This document shows positions 34,322 through 42,924 of a stretch of DNA of 64,000 nucleotides, one piece after another. How positions within the stretch are numbered: the stretch's first letter is position 1; each line of letters starts with the position of its first letter. The notes beneath the pieces were generated by a model. It made no database searches, was not told the DNA's origin, and worked only from the letters and a program-made list of their open reading frames with translations. This DNA comes from Prado023 sp963700475 (GTDB lineage: Bacteria; Actinomycetota; Actinomycetes; S36-B12; CAIYMF01). Both the position numbers and the translations under genes were made by a program. The stretch covers positions 167,332-231,331 of the forward strand of contig CAVOXR010000010.1 of the NCBI GenBank assembly GCA_963700475.1, in the 5' to 3' direction.

Positions 34322-35962
34322 TCAGTGCGTGTGGCCGCCGGGGCCGTGGCTGTGGCCGTGCCCGTGGGTGTGGCCTTCGTCGTCGCTGTCAGCGGGCTTC
34401 TCGACGATCAGCACGTCGGTCGTGAGCAGCATGCCGGCGATGGACACCGCGTTCTCCAGGGCGGAGCGTGTCACCTTGACCGGGTCGATGATCCCGGCCG
34501 CGACCAGGTCGACGTACTCGCCCGTGGCCGCGTTCAGGCCCATGCCAGGACCGTGCTCGCGCACCTTCGAGACCACCACGTAGCCCTGCTCTCCGGCGTT
34601 CTCGGCGATCCAGCGCAGCGGCTCGTCGAGCGCCTTGCGCACGACGTTCACGCCGATCAGCTCGTCGCCCGAGCGTCCGAGGCCCCCGGTGAGCGCTGAA
34701 GCGGCGTGCACCAGGGCAGCGCCGCCACCGGCGACGATCCCCTCCTCGATGGCCGCACGAGTGGCCGAGACGGCGTCCTCGATGCGGTGCTTCTTCTCCT
34801 TGAGCTCGACCTCGGTGTGCGCCCCGACCTTGATGACCGACACGCCGCCGGCCAGCTTCGCCAGGCGCTCCTGCAGCTTCTCGCGGTCCCAGTCGGAGTC
34901 GGACTCCTCGATCTCGCGCCGGATCTGCGCGACCCGGTCGGCGACGGCCGACTTCTCGCCGCCACCGTCGACGATCGTGGTGTCGTCCTTGGTGATCACG
35001 ACCCGACGGGCGGATCCCAGGACCTCGAGGCCGACCTGGTCGAGCTTGAGCCCGACCTCGGCGGCGACGACCTGCGCGCCCGTGAGGATCGCGATGTCGG
35101 CCAGGATCGCCTTGCGCCGGTCACCGAAGGCCGGAGCCTTGACCGCCGCGGAGTTGAACGTGCCGCGGATCTTGTTCACGACCAGCGTGCTCAGGGCCTC
35201 GCCCTCGACGTCCTCGGCGATGATCAGCAGCGGCTTGCTGGCCTGCATGACCTTCTCCAGCACCGGCAGGATCTCGGCAATCGCGCCGACCTTGCCCTGG
35301 ACGAGCAGGATCAGGCAGTCCTCGAGGACGGCCTCCATGCGCTCGGGGTCGGTGACGAAGTACGGCGACAGGTAGCCCTTGTCGAACTGCATCCCCTCGG
35401 TGAACTCCATCTCAAGGGAGGTGGTGGAGGACTCCTCGACCGAGATCACGCCGTCCTTGCCCACGCGGTCGAACGCGTCGGCGATGAGCCCGCCGATGAC
35501 CGCGTCCTGCGAGGAGATGGTCGCCACCTGGGCGATCTCGTCGCGACCCTCGACCTCGCGGGCCATCCCGGCCAGCGCCTCGGTCACGGCATCCACTGCA
35601 GCGGTCATCCCGCGCTTGACCAGCACCGGTGCAGCGCCAGCAGTCACCACCTTGAGGCCCTCGCGGACCAGCGCCTGGGCCAGCACCGTGGCGGTGGTGG
35701 TCCCATCGCCGGCGATGTCGTTGGTCTTGGTGGCGACCTCCTTGGCCAGCTGCGCGCCGAGGTTCTCGTACGGGTCCTCAAGCTCGATCTCACGGGCGAT
35801 CGTCACGCCATCGTTGGTGATGGTCGGCGCGCCCCACTTCTTGTCGATGACGACGTTGCGCCCCTTGGGCCCAAGCGTCACCTTGACGGTGTCCGCCAGG
35901 GAATTGACTCCGCGCTCGAGGCTGCGGCGGGCACCCTCATCGAACTCCAGGATCTTGGCCAT
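34322..35962 (-). CDS. groEL1: Chaperonin GroEL1 with histidine-rich C-terminus
   Basis: A 546-residue 60 kDa chaperonin with GDGTTTATVLAQ (ATP site), AAVKAPAFGDRRKA and VAGGGAALVHA, all standard. The C-terminus is rich in His and Gly (GHTHGHGHSHGPGGHTH) in place of the GGM tail, the mark of the actinobacterial GroEL1 paralogue encoded with groES; a second groEL is usually elsewhere in these genomes. The His tail can bind metal, and in mycobacteria GroEL1 has special roles in cell-envelope lipid metabolism. It is separated from groES by 87 bases that contain a hairpin. Confidence 0.97.
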   Translation of the reverse strand: MAKILEFDEGARRSLERGVNSLADTVKVTLGPKGRNVVIDKKWGAPTITNDGVTIAREIELEDPYENLGAQLAKEVATKTNDIAGDGTTTATVLAQALVREGLKVVTAGAAPVLVKRGMTAAVDAVTEALAGMAREVEGRDEIAQVATISSQDAVIGGLIADAFDRVGKDGVISVEESSTTSLEMEFTEGMQFDKGYLSPYFVTDPERMEAVLEDCLILLVQGKVGAIAEILPVLEKVMQASKPLLIIAEDVEGEALSTLVVNKIRGTFNSAAVKAPAFGDRRKAILADIAILTGAQVVAAEVGLKLDQVGLEVLGSARRVVITKDDTTIVDGGGEKSAVADRVAQIRREIEESDSDWDREKLQERLAKLAGGVSVIKVGAHTEVELKEKKHRIEDAVSATRAAIEEGIVAGGGAALVHAASALTGGLGRSGDELIGVNVVRKALDEPLRWIAENAGEQGYVVVSKVREHGPGMGLNAATGEYVDLVAAGIIDPVKVTRSALENAVSIAGMLLTTDVLIVEKPADSDDEGHTHGHGHSHGPGGHTH

Positions 35963-35997
35963 GTGTGCGTCTCTGCTCTTCTCGTCTGTGCGATGCG

Positions 35998-36035
35998 TCG
36001 AGCCCCGGCCCCGACGTTCCGGAACCGGGGCTCGA
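35998..36035 (-). terminator. Intercistronic hairpin between groES and groEL1
   Basis: TCGAGCCCCGG (35998-36008) pairs perfectly with CCGGGGCTCGA (36025-36035), an 11 bp stem with a 16-base loop, starting 14 bases after the groES stop. It could be an attenuator or RNA-processing site giving more groES than groEL1 message. Confidence 0.6.
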
Positions 36036-36049
36036 TGCGGGGGAAGCGG

Positions 36050-36346
36050 CTACTTCTCGACTACCGCGAGGACATCGCGGGCCGACAGGAGCAGGTACTC
36101 CTCGCCGTTGTACTTGATCTCGGTGCCGCCGTACTTCGAGTAGATGACGACGTCATCCACCTTCACGTCCAGCGGGATGCGGCTGGCGCCGGCATCGTCG
36201 AAGCGGCCCGGGCCGACTGCCAGGACCTTGCCCTCCTGGGGCTTCTCCTTGGCAGTGTCCGGGATGACAAGACCCGACGCCGTGGTCTGCTCGGCGTCGA
36301 GGGGCTGAACGAGGATGCGGTCCTCGAGTGGCTTGATCTGTGCCAC
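36050..36346 (-). CDS. groES: Co-chaperonin GroES
   Basis: A 98-residue 10 kDa co-chaperonin with the N-terminal IKPLEDRILVQP strand, the mobile loop (EQTTASGLVIPDT) that binds GroEL, and a C-terminal KYGGTEIKYNGEEYLLLSARD. Length is normal. GTG 36346 follows GGGAGGT by seven bases. It heads the groES-groEL1 operon and is controlled by two CIRCE operators upstream. Confidence 0.98.
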   Translation of the reverse strand: MAQIKPLEDRILVQPLDAEQTTASGLVIPDTAKEKPQEGKVLAVGPGRFDDAGASRIPLDVKVDDVVIYSKYGGTEIKYNGEEYLLLSARDVLAVVEK

Positions 36347-36440
36347 GGTCTGACCTCCCTTGAGGGGGTTCGCAGGAACGGATGTGTGCTGCGGGCCGGT
36401 GCGTTCCGTCGTCGCGGTGCCGGGACGACCTGCGTCGCTG

Positions 36441-36467
36441 CTGGCACTCTATTTGCGTGAGTGCCAG
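36441..36467. promoter_or_regulatory. CIRCE element 1 (HrcA operator)
   Basis: CTGGCACTC (36441-36449), nine bases, then GAGTGCCAG (36459-36467) is a perfect inverted repeat with CIRCE geometry. Its outer bases differ from the usual TTAGCACTC. It lies 95 bases upstream of groES and contains a TAGAGT that could be the -10 box on the minus strand, so HrcA would block initiation. Confidence 0.92.
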
Positions 36468-36485
36468 ACGGAACACTAACACCCT

Positions 36486-36512
36486 TTGGCACTCGGTGCA
36501 CACGAGTGCCAG
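36486..36512. promoter_or_regulatory. CIRCE element 2 (HrcA operator)
   Basis: TTGGCACTC (36486-36494), nine bases, then GAGTGCCAG (36504-36512), with one outer mismatch. It is 45 bp from the first element and suggests cooperative HrcA control of groES. It is also about 75 bases upstream of the divergent methyltransferase, which may share the regulation. Confidence 0.88.
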
Positions 36513-36585
36513 CGCCCTCGGACCCACTCCACCCCTGCGTCGGCGAGCGGCCGGATCAGGGCTCCGCTGGGCGCACAATGGCCCG

Positions 36586-37929
36586 ATGCAGCCGGTCCCG
36601 GGCAACTCGAGCGACCCGGTGATGGCTGCCCTGCTCGCGCCCGAGGGCCGCGCACTGGTCGACTCACTGACGCCCTACGACCCGACCACGGCCATGACCC
36701 TGCTCAGCCGAGCCCGTTCCGACCCGCGCTGGGCGGACCACGCGGAGGTCGTCGCCGCCGCAGCGACCCAAGCACGGCTGCGTACCCGAGCGACTGCTCG
36801 GTTCCCCGGGCCGTCACGTTGGTGGACTCCGGACGGCCTCGAGCAGGCAACCCGACCGGAGGTGGCCGCCCGGCACGCACTCAGGTTCGCCATGGCCGGG
36901 ATCGAGTTCGTGGCCGACCTCGGATGCGGCGCCGGGAGCGACGCCCTGGCCCTGGCCGCCGCGGGCATTCGGGTGCTCGCCGTGGATCGTGATCCCGAGG
37001 CCCTGTGGGCGCTGTCCGCCACCGCCGCTGACCTCGGATTGGACGTGACGACGGCGAATGGCGACGTACGCACGACCGCGGGACCGTGGAACGAACCCGT
37101 CCCCGATGCAGGTCTGGGCTGCTTCGTCGACCCCTCTCGGCGAAGCGGCGGGAGCCGGATGCTGGCCCCGGAATCGTGGTCGCCGCCCTGGTCGTGGGTG
37201 GGTGCGCTGGCTGTCCGCGTCCCTGCGACCGGAGCGAAGGTCGCGCCCGGAATCGACCATGGCGCGCTCCCAGCAGGCACGCAGACCGAGTGGATCAGCG
37301 TGGGCGGTGACCTCGTCGAGGCCGGTGTCTGGTGGGGACCCCTGCGCGAGGGTGCAGCCTCCCGCCGGGCAACGGTCCTGACGACCCGCACCACCGCGGA
37401 CTGGAGCCACCCCCAACCACCCGAGGAGGAATCCCTCGACGACGTCGGCGGGATCCCCGAGCCGAGCATCGGCGCGGTCTCCGCGTGGCTGATCGAGCCC
37501 GATCCGGCCGTGATCCGTGCGGGGCTCGTGTCCGTGCTGGCGGAGCGAACGAACGGGCACCTGCTCGACCCCCGGATCGCCTACATCGCCTGCGACTCCG
37601 AGCCCACCGCAGGGAGGCTGGGCTCGACCTTCGCCGTCGTCGACCAGGTGCCGTTCGGGCGCAAGCCGATGCGCGCCTGGCTGCGCACCCGCGGATACGG
37701 CGACGTCATCGTCAAGAAGCGCGGGATCAACGTCGTACCCGAGGAGCTGCGTGCGGCCCTGCGGCTCACCGGGAGCGGACCGACCGCGACCCTGGTGCTC
37801 ACACGCACCGATGCCGGCCCGCTGGCCCTGCTGGTGGAGCGCAGAACGGCCAGGTCAGCTGCCCAGCCGGAGGAACCCCGCGCCCTCGGGGACCAGGAAT
37901 CCGCCGAAGATCCCCGGCCACCCCGATGA
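36586..37929 (+). CDS. Class I methyltransferase with THUMP-like C-terminal domain
   Basis: A 447-residue protein. A helical N-terminus is followed by a SAM-binding fold with motif I ADLGCGAGSDALALAAAG and VLAVDRDPEAL, and a DPSRR catalytic-type motif. The C-terminal region, including RGYGDVIVKKRGINV, resembles the THUMP-like family (PF18096), suggesting RNA methylation. The target RNA is unknown. ATG 36586 has CACAAT (36574-36579) six bases upstream and so is probably leaderless. Its last 75 bases overlap the convergent gene's end, which is unusual. Confidence 0.83.
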   Translation: MQPVPGNSSDPVMAALLAPEGRALVDSLTPYDPTTAMTLLSRARSDPRWADHAEVVAAAATQARLRTRATARFPGPSRWWTPDGLEQATRPEVAARHALRFAMAGIEFVADLGCGAGSDALALAAAGIRVLAVDRDPEALWALSATAADLGLDVTTANGDVRTTAGPWNEPVPDAGLGCFVDPSRRSGGSRMLAPESWSPPWSWVGALAVRVPATGAKVAPGIDHGALPAGTQTEWISVGGDLVEAGVWWGPLREGAASRRATVLTTRTTADWSHPQPPEEESLDDVGGIPEPSIGAVSAWLIEPDPAVIRAGLVSVLAERTNGHLLDPRIAYIACDSEPTAGRLGSTFAVVDQVPFGRKPMRAWLRTRGYGDVIVKKRGINVVPEELRAALRLTGSGPTATLVLTRTDAGPLALLVERRTARSAAQPEEPRALGDQESAEDPRPPR

Positions 37930-39432
37930 GCCCACAGGCTCGGCCTGGCCGGCCTGGGGCGCCCCCGATACGACACCATCCGTGGCGGCGGCGGTGGCGC
38001 CGGGGCTGGGAGCGACGGACATCCGCTGGCGGACCAGGCTCACGGTGAACTCGGCCCGCTCACCGCGGGCCAGGTCGATCAGGCCAGCGCCATCCAGCCC
38101 CGAGGTCCCACCGAGCTCGACGGGGACGTAGTCACCGTTCTCGGCGCCCGGGTAGACGATCAGGGAGTACTCCCCTGGGGGGACGGGACCGATCACGACC
38201 TCCGACTCCTGATCCGGACTCGACTGTGCAGATCCGGATCCCGCCGGGCTGGGGATCGCCGAGGCGTCGCCGACCGGGCTCGCCCCGGTCGGATCCCCCG
38301 AGGCCGCGGTGGTGTCCCCCATCACACGCGAGACGTAGGAGTTCAGCGGGTTGTCGACGTCGACCAGGTCGACCGAGACGCCGGGGATCGGTTCGCCCGT
38401 CTGCCCGTCGAGGACCCGGCCCACCGCGACCGCACCCGCGGTGAGCGCGAAGTCCAGACCGCTGCGCACCTCGCCGGCGGCGAGGTCGAAACTGGTGTCG
38501 CCGGCCTCCCCCGGCGCGGTGTACCACGTGCTCAGCAGGCCGGCCGCGTCCGCGTCCGCGTAGGCGCGAAGGCCGGGTCCCGGGGGGACGGCGGTCATCC
38601 GGTAGGCGCCCGAGTCATCCGTCAGCGCGGCCATCGGGCACAGCGCCGGACACCCGATGATCGACACGGCCGCACCGGGCACCGCAACGCCCCGGTCGTC
38701 GCGGACGACCCCGCTGACCTCGCCACCCTCGCGCAACCTGATGACGATGCCGGTCGTTCCCGGAACGACCGGATCTGCTGCACCGAAGAAGCCAGCGCCG
38801 TCGTACCACTGCCCGAGGTGGTTGCTCCCCTGTTGAGCCCGCACCTGAAGTGTGATCGGAACGGGCGGCAATCCATCGATCACGAACTCCCCGGGCCCGG
38901 GAGCGAGCCCCGCCGATCCAACCGGCTCCCAGCCGGGCGGGGCATCCACATTGGCGACCACCAGGGCGCCCGCGATCGGGTGACCGGTGTCCGCGTCGAC
39001 CACCCGCCCGCTGATCGATCCGCTGACCGGCAGGTCGACGTCCGCCGTCGATCCGGACGAGGCCACGCGAAGCGTCCCCGCACTCGCGAAGGAGTAGGCA
39101 CCCGGCCAGTAGGCGCTGGCCAAGCCGCTGAACGACGGAGCGCGCACGTGGATCTTCACGTGGGAGGCGTACAGGTCGCTGATCTCGTAGCGGCCGGCCC
39201 GGTCGGTGGTGGTCTGGACCGGGCGCCCCGCCCAGTCCCCGGTGGGCGTCACCGGGGTCACCGTCACCCAGGCGTTGGCAACGGGCACGCCCGCGGCCCG
39301 CACCGTGCCCGACACCGGGCCCACGAGCTCGGCAGATGCGGGGGCTGGGGGCCCTGCGATCGACAGGATCGCCACGAGGACGAGCAGAAGGGCTGCCCGG
39401 AGAGGGGATTCGGAGTCGCGCACAGCACGCAT
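37855..39432 (-). CDS. Secreted protein with carboxypeptidase-regulatory/Cna-B-like repeats
   Basis: A 525-residue exported protein. A signal peptide (about 12-36, ending ASA-E) is followed by four beta-sandwich repeats, each with a G.V.....G.P..GA.V pattern and a conserved GxY/GxF turn (GRYEISDL, GEFVIDGL, GAYRMTAV, GEYSLIVY). A Ser/Pro-rich insert lies near residue 400. Such repeats form extended surface stalks or adhesion modules; no enzyme domain is visible. ATG 39432 has GAGGGGG five bases upstream. Its 3' end overlaps the convergent methyltransferase by 75 bases. Confidence 0.78.
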   Translation of the reverse strand: MRAVRDSESPLRAALLLVLVAILSIAGPPAPASAELVGPVSGTVRAAGVPVANAWVTVTPVTPTGDWAGRPVQTTTDRAGRYEISDLYASHVKIHVRAPSFSGLASAYWPGAYSFASAGTLRVASSGSTADVDLPVSGSISGRVVDADTGHPIAGALVVANVDAPPGWEPVGSAGLAPGPGEFVIDGLPPVPITLQVRAQQGSNHLGQWYDGAGFFGAADPVVPGTTGIVIRLREGGEVSGVVRDDRGVAVPGAAVSIIGCPALCPMAALTDDSGAYRMTAVPPGPGLRAYADADAAGLLSTWYTAPGEAGDTSFDLAAGEVRSGLDFALTAGAVAVGRVLDGQTGEPIPGVSVDLVDVDNPLNSYVSRVMGDTTAASGDPTGASPVGDASAIPSPAGSGSAQSSPDQESEVVIGPVPPGEYSLIVYPGAENGDYVPVELGGTSGLDGAGLIDLARGERAEFTVSLVRQRMSVAPSPGATAAATDGVVSGAPQAGQAEPVGSSGWPGIFGGFLVPEGAGFLRLGS

Positions 39433-39502
39433 GCCAACCCCCTCACACTGAGTCAGCACCATCCTGCGCCTGGCCCGACGTGCTTCGCAAGCGGCAGCGG
39501 AG

Positions 39503-39868
39503 TCAGCTCGTCGAACGCAGGTCCGGGCACTGCTCGGCGACCGGCCTCACGACGCGCGCGAGGTCGGTGACAGTCGCGTCCGGGTCATCCAGCACAGCGA
39601 CGACGCGACGCGCAGTCGTCAGCGAACCTGCCTCTGGGTCCTGAGCAGATCGATCGATGAGGGTGTCGGCCAGATGGGCGGCTCGGGTGCGGAGAACGAC
39701 CTGGTCGCCGACGGACGCACCCAGGGCGTCGAGCACATCGGCGGCCGCCGCGCAGACCTCCGCACTCGTGGGAGTTGCCGCCGGAGTGCTCCACTCCCGG
39801 GCCACGAGCCCGACAGCTCCGGCTGCGACCAGGGTGAGAGCTCCCGCGGCGACCAGCGCGCGGTTCAC
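39503..39868 (-). CDS. Small exported or anchored helical protein of unknown function
   Basis: A 121-residue protein with an N-terminal hydrophobic segment (about 5-24) and a helical domain with two cysteines (one near residue 39, one near 114, in EQCPD). I do not recognise it. It overlaps the response-regulator stop by four bases, so it belongs to the same operon and may be an accessory of the kinase system at 39.9-42.9 kb. Confidence 0.65.
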   Translation of the reverse strand: MNRALVAAGALTLVAAGAVGLVAREWSTPAATPTSAEVCAAAADVLDALGASVGDQVVLRTRAAHLADTLIDRSAQDPEAGSLTTARRVVAVLDDPDATVTDLARVVRPVAEQCPDLRSTS

Positions 39869-40530
39869 CGGGCGGGGGCCTCCGAGCCCGGCTCAGCTGT
39901 GAGGAACCCGTCTTCCACGGCAGCCCGGCGCATGTCGGACTTGGTGCGGACCTCGCGATGCGCCTGCGCATACTTGGCGCGCACCCGGTCCAGGTACTCC
40001 TTGGCGGTGGCCGGGCTCACGTTCATCCGTCGGGCGACCGAGTCCAGCTTCATCCCCGACGCATACAGGCGCAGGGCTGAGAGCTCCTGGATGCTGAGGT
40101 TGGGCACATCCTGGGGGGACTCAGCCAGGATCGCTGCCATCTCGGGGGTGAGGAAGCCCTCGCCCGAGGCCACGATGCGGATCGCCTCGAGGAGCTCAGC
40201 GGGATCCTCCCGCTTTGACATGTAGCCCAGGGCGCCGGCCGCCAGGCCCTGGCGCACCACGCGCGGGCTGCCCAGTGCGCTGACGATCAGGACCCCGCAT
40301 CCGGCATCCCGGAAGCTCCCGACCAGTTGTGGCAATGGGGGTGCATCGGTCCCCAGGTCGAGGTCCAGGAGGACGACGTCGCTGGCGGGGGCTGCCCCCA
40401 GCGCGCGCTGGACGTCGGCCCCTGCGTAGGCGACCTCGATGCTCGGTCCCTGCGACTGCAGCCAGGCCATGAGCGCCTGATGGAACAGGGCGTGGTCATC
40501 GAGGATGACCACCCGGATCGCTGGCTCCAT
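39865..40530 (-). CDS. LuxR-family response regulator paired with the tandem kinase
   Basis: A 221-residue regulator. The receiver has LDDHALFHQA and Asp56 in VVLLDLDLG, but the loop after the Asp is atypical (GTDAPP replaces PGMDG). The output domain reads LSIQELSALRLYASGMKLDSVARRMNVSP, a LuxR helix-turn-helix that departs from the usual SPREREVL. ATG 40530 is nine bases after the kinase gene. It presumably acts with the unusual kinase upstream; its targets are unknown. Confidence 0.88.
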   Translation of the reverse strand: MEPAIRVVILDDHALFHQALMAWLQSQGPSIEVAYAGADVQRALGAAPASDVVLLDLDLGTDAPPLPQLVGSFRDAGCGVLIVSALGSPRVVRQGLAAGALGYMSKREDPAELLEAIRIVASGEGFLTPEMAAILAESPQDVPNLSIQELSALRLYASGMKLDSVARRMNVSPATAKEYLDRVRAKYAQAHREVRTKSDMRRAAVEDGFLTAEPGSEAPAR

Positions 40531-40539
40531 GGGGCGAAT

Positions 40540-42924
40540 CTATCGCCGTCCGGCGCCCTGCGCAGGCACCGCCCCGGTCCAGCGCCACTCCAGGGTGATC
40601 TCGTCCGCGGTCAGGTCACGCCACGCCGTGCCTGAGACCCGGTCGATGCGTTCGACCAGGGCCGGGCCCGCACCGCCCACCCGCGGCCCAGCCACGGACA
40701 GCAGGATGGACGGATCGGGATCCGACCAGGACGAGAGCGTCACCGATGCCCCGGGGGCAAGCGCGCAGACCGCGTCGATCACGCCCCCCACCTCGCCGAC
40801 CACGTCGGGGGGGACCTGGGTGCCCGCGAAGGACCCGCGGATCCTCATCGGGCAGGTCGCGGCATGCAGCAGCCGAAGCCAGATCCGGGCCGGCCTGCGC
40901 ACCGGCATGGGAGCATGTCCAACGGCAAGCAGGGCTCGCAGGAACTCCGCCTGGGCGGCGCACGCCGATCGGGTTCGTGGGTCGCCCGGATCGAGACGTC
41001 CCGTGGCGATGTCATCAAGGAGCTCCTGGGCCGAGGCCAACGTGTCGGCCACCCAGAGCTCCTCCTCAGCGCGGATGCTCAGCTCGGTCCCCATGCGCAC
41101 CTGCGCCGAGATGGCCTGGTCCCGGGCGCTGGCCAGCTGCGCGCTGACCCGGTCGATGCGCTCCACGAACAGCCAGGCGGCCGCGAGGCCAGCCACCACG
41201 TACACGCCCGCAGTGGCGGTGCTCGGACCGCACAGCAACCATCGCGCGTTCCACGCCAGCGCCCCGCCGAGGTGCGCGAGCCCGACGGTGGCCACGATCG
41301 CCCCCAGGACTCCCGGGCGCGGCGCGAGCAGGAGGAGCATGGCCATCATCGGGACACGCGCGTCGAGCAGGACCCCCTCACCGAGCAGCGACGAGCAGAA
41401 CGGATCTGCCAGGAGTGCCACAGCTCCCACCAGGACGTAGGTCGCGCACCCGGCGATGACATGACTGGTCCCGATGCGCCTGCCCTCGCGCGCCTCGCCA
41501 AGGATCCACGCCCCGACCAGCACGGGGACGAAGGCAACTCCCAGCGCCAGCCAGGGGACGGTGTACGCCGCCCACCCGAGCACCACCAGTGCGCTGGCGA
41601 CACCGGCCAGGAAGGTCCCGATCATCAGCACGATGCCCGCCGTGCGCAGCAGGAGGTCGGACCCGATCTGCTGGCCCGGTTCCGGCACCGGATGCCACTC
41701 CAGCAGGACGACCGTCCCCCGCCCGTGCGGCCCCGGGCCGATCAGGGCGCTGCCGCCGACGGCGTCCATCCGCTCGCGGATCGAGCGGGACACACCGAAC
41801 CCATCCGAGGTCGGTCCCGCCCCCACCCCGTCATCTGCGATGAACACCTGGACCCCAGCCGGGTCGCGGCGCGCCAGGACGGTGGCATGATCCACGCCTG
41901 CGTGCTTGGCCACATTGGTCAGCGCCTCGACCCCGGCACCCGCCAGGGCACCGAGGACCGGCTGGGGGACCGCCCGTGGGAGGGAGCCCGGGTCCCCAGG
42001 ATTCCCGGCGTCGGCGCCGACGAGCGCGACCTCCACGCCCAGGCCAAGTTGGCGCCCCCGCTCCTCGAGCCCCCGTAGCACTTCGGGCAGGTCTGCGATC
42101 GCCGCCTCCGAGCGCCAGGAGGCGAGCCGGTCGTAGTCAGCTCGGCAGCGTGCCGCGACGACCTCGCGATCGAGATGGTCGCCGTGGGCGGCAATGGTCT
42201 CCAGTGTGTTCAGGGCAGTGTCGTGCAGCGAACGCTCCACTTCGGCCGCGACCTGCGCCGAGGCGCGGACCGCCCGCTCCTGGACCAGCGCCTGGTCTCG
42301 TTGGTCCAGGGAATGCTGCAGGGCCTGGGCGGTGCGCCCCAGCGCCCACAGGGCCAGCGCCACCGAGAAGCCGGCAGCCAGGATCGTGATCGCGGGCACC
42401 GCACCTGCGATGGACGTCCGCAGGAGCGGATCGTCCCCCGCGCCACTGAGGGGAAGGATGAACAGCGCCGTGGCCAGGACGACCGCGGAGGCGCCTCCCA
42501 CACGGGGGCCGCGCCACACGGTGATCGAGGCCACGAGGAGGCCTGCGGCCACGATCTCTGCGGGCCACGGGCCCGACAGGCCGGCGGAGGACCGCAGGAT
42601 CACCAGGCTGATCAGGCACCCTGCGGAGGTGACCACGACGAGCCACCCAGGAGGGGGAACGTCCGCCCCGTCGGCCCCCTTGCCCCTCAGGACGCCCATC
42701 GTCAGGCAGAACGTCGCCCACACGAGACACACCAGGCCCGCCACCAGGCCCACGGCCACGACCCCGTCGGGGGGCCGCAGGACGGAGGTGACTGCCTGGC
42801 CGAGCAGAAGCAGGATGACCAGCCAGTAGACGAGGAAGGCCACCCCGTCGGACGCGACGGAGGCCAGGGTTCGCTCAGGCGACTGCGGGGCAGGCGCGTC
42901 AGGCGGCGCCTGGGTCGCAGTCAC
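40540..42924 (-). CDS. Tandem membrane histidine kinase with degenerate second half
   Basis: A 794-residue protein. Helices (about 25-200) precede a HisKA_3-like region with ERSLHDTALNTLETI (His234) and an HATPase (about 330-430, EALTNVAKHAG, FIADDGVGAG). A second membrane block (about 440-570) is followed by a second cytoplasmic part (about 575-794) that resembles the first but has no phospho-acceptor His and no clear ATP motifs, suggesting a duplicated sensor with a pseudo-kinase. GTG 42924 overlaps the tsaD stop by four bases (GTGA), so its translation is coupled to t6A synthesis genes. Confidence 0.82.
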   Translation of the reverse strand: MTATQAPPDAPAPQSPERTLASVASDGVAFLVYWLVILLLLGQAVTSVLRPPDGVVAVGLVAGLVCLVWATFCLTMGVLRGKGADGADVPPPGWLVVVTSAGCLISLVILRSSAGLSGPWPAEIVAAGLLVASITVWRGPRVGGASAVVLATALFILPLSGAGDDPLLRTSIAGAVPAITILAAGFSVALALWALGRTAQALQHSLDQRDQALVQERAVRASAQVAAEVERSLHDTALNTLETIAAHGDHLDREVVAARCRADYDRLASWRSEAAIADLPEVLRGLEERGRQLGLGVEVALVGADAGNPGDPGSLPRAVPQPVLGALAGAGVEALTNVAKHAGVDHATVLARRDPAGVQVFIADDGVGAGPTSDGFGVSRSIRERMDAVGGSALIGPGPHGRGTVVLLEWHPVPEPGQQIGSDLLLRTAGIVLMIGTFLAGVASALVVLGWAAYTVPWLALGVAFVPVLVGAWILGEAREGRRIGTSHVIAGCATYVLVGAVALLADPFCSSLLGEGVLLDARVPMMAMLLLLAPRPGVLGAIVATVGLAHLGGALAWNARWLLCGPSTATAGVYVVAGLAAAWLFVERIDRVSAQLASARDQAISAQVRMGTELSIRAEEELWVADTLASAQELLDDIATGRLDPGDPRTRSACAAQAEFLRALLAVGHAPMPVRRPARIWLRLLHAATCPMRIRGSFAGTQVPPDVVGEVGGVIDAVCALAPGASVTLSSWSDPDPSILLSVAGPRVGGAGPALVERIDRVSGTAWRDLTADEITLEWRWTGAVPAQGAGRR

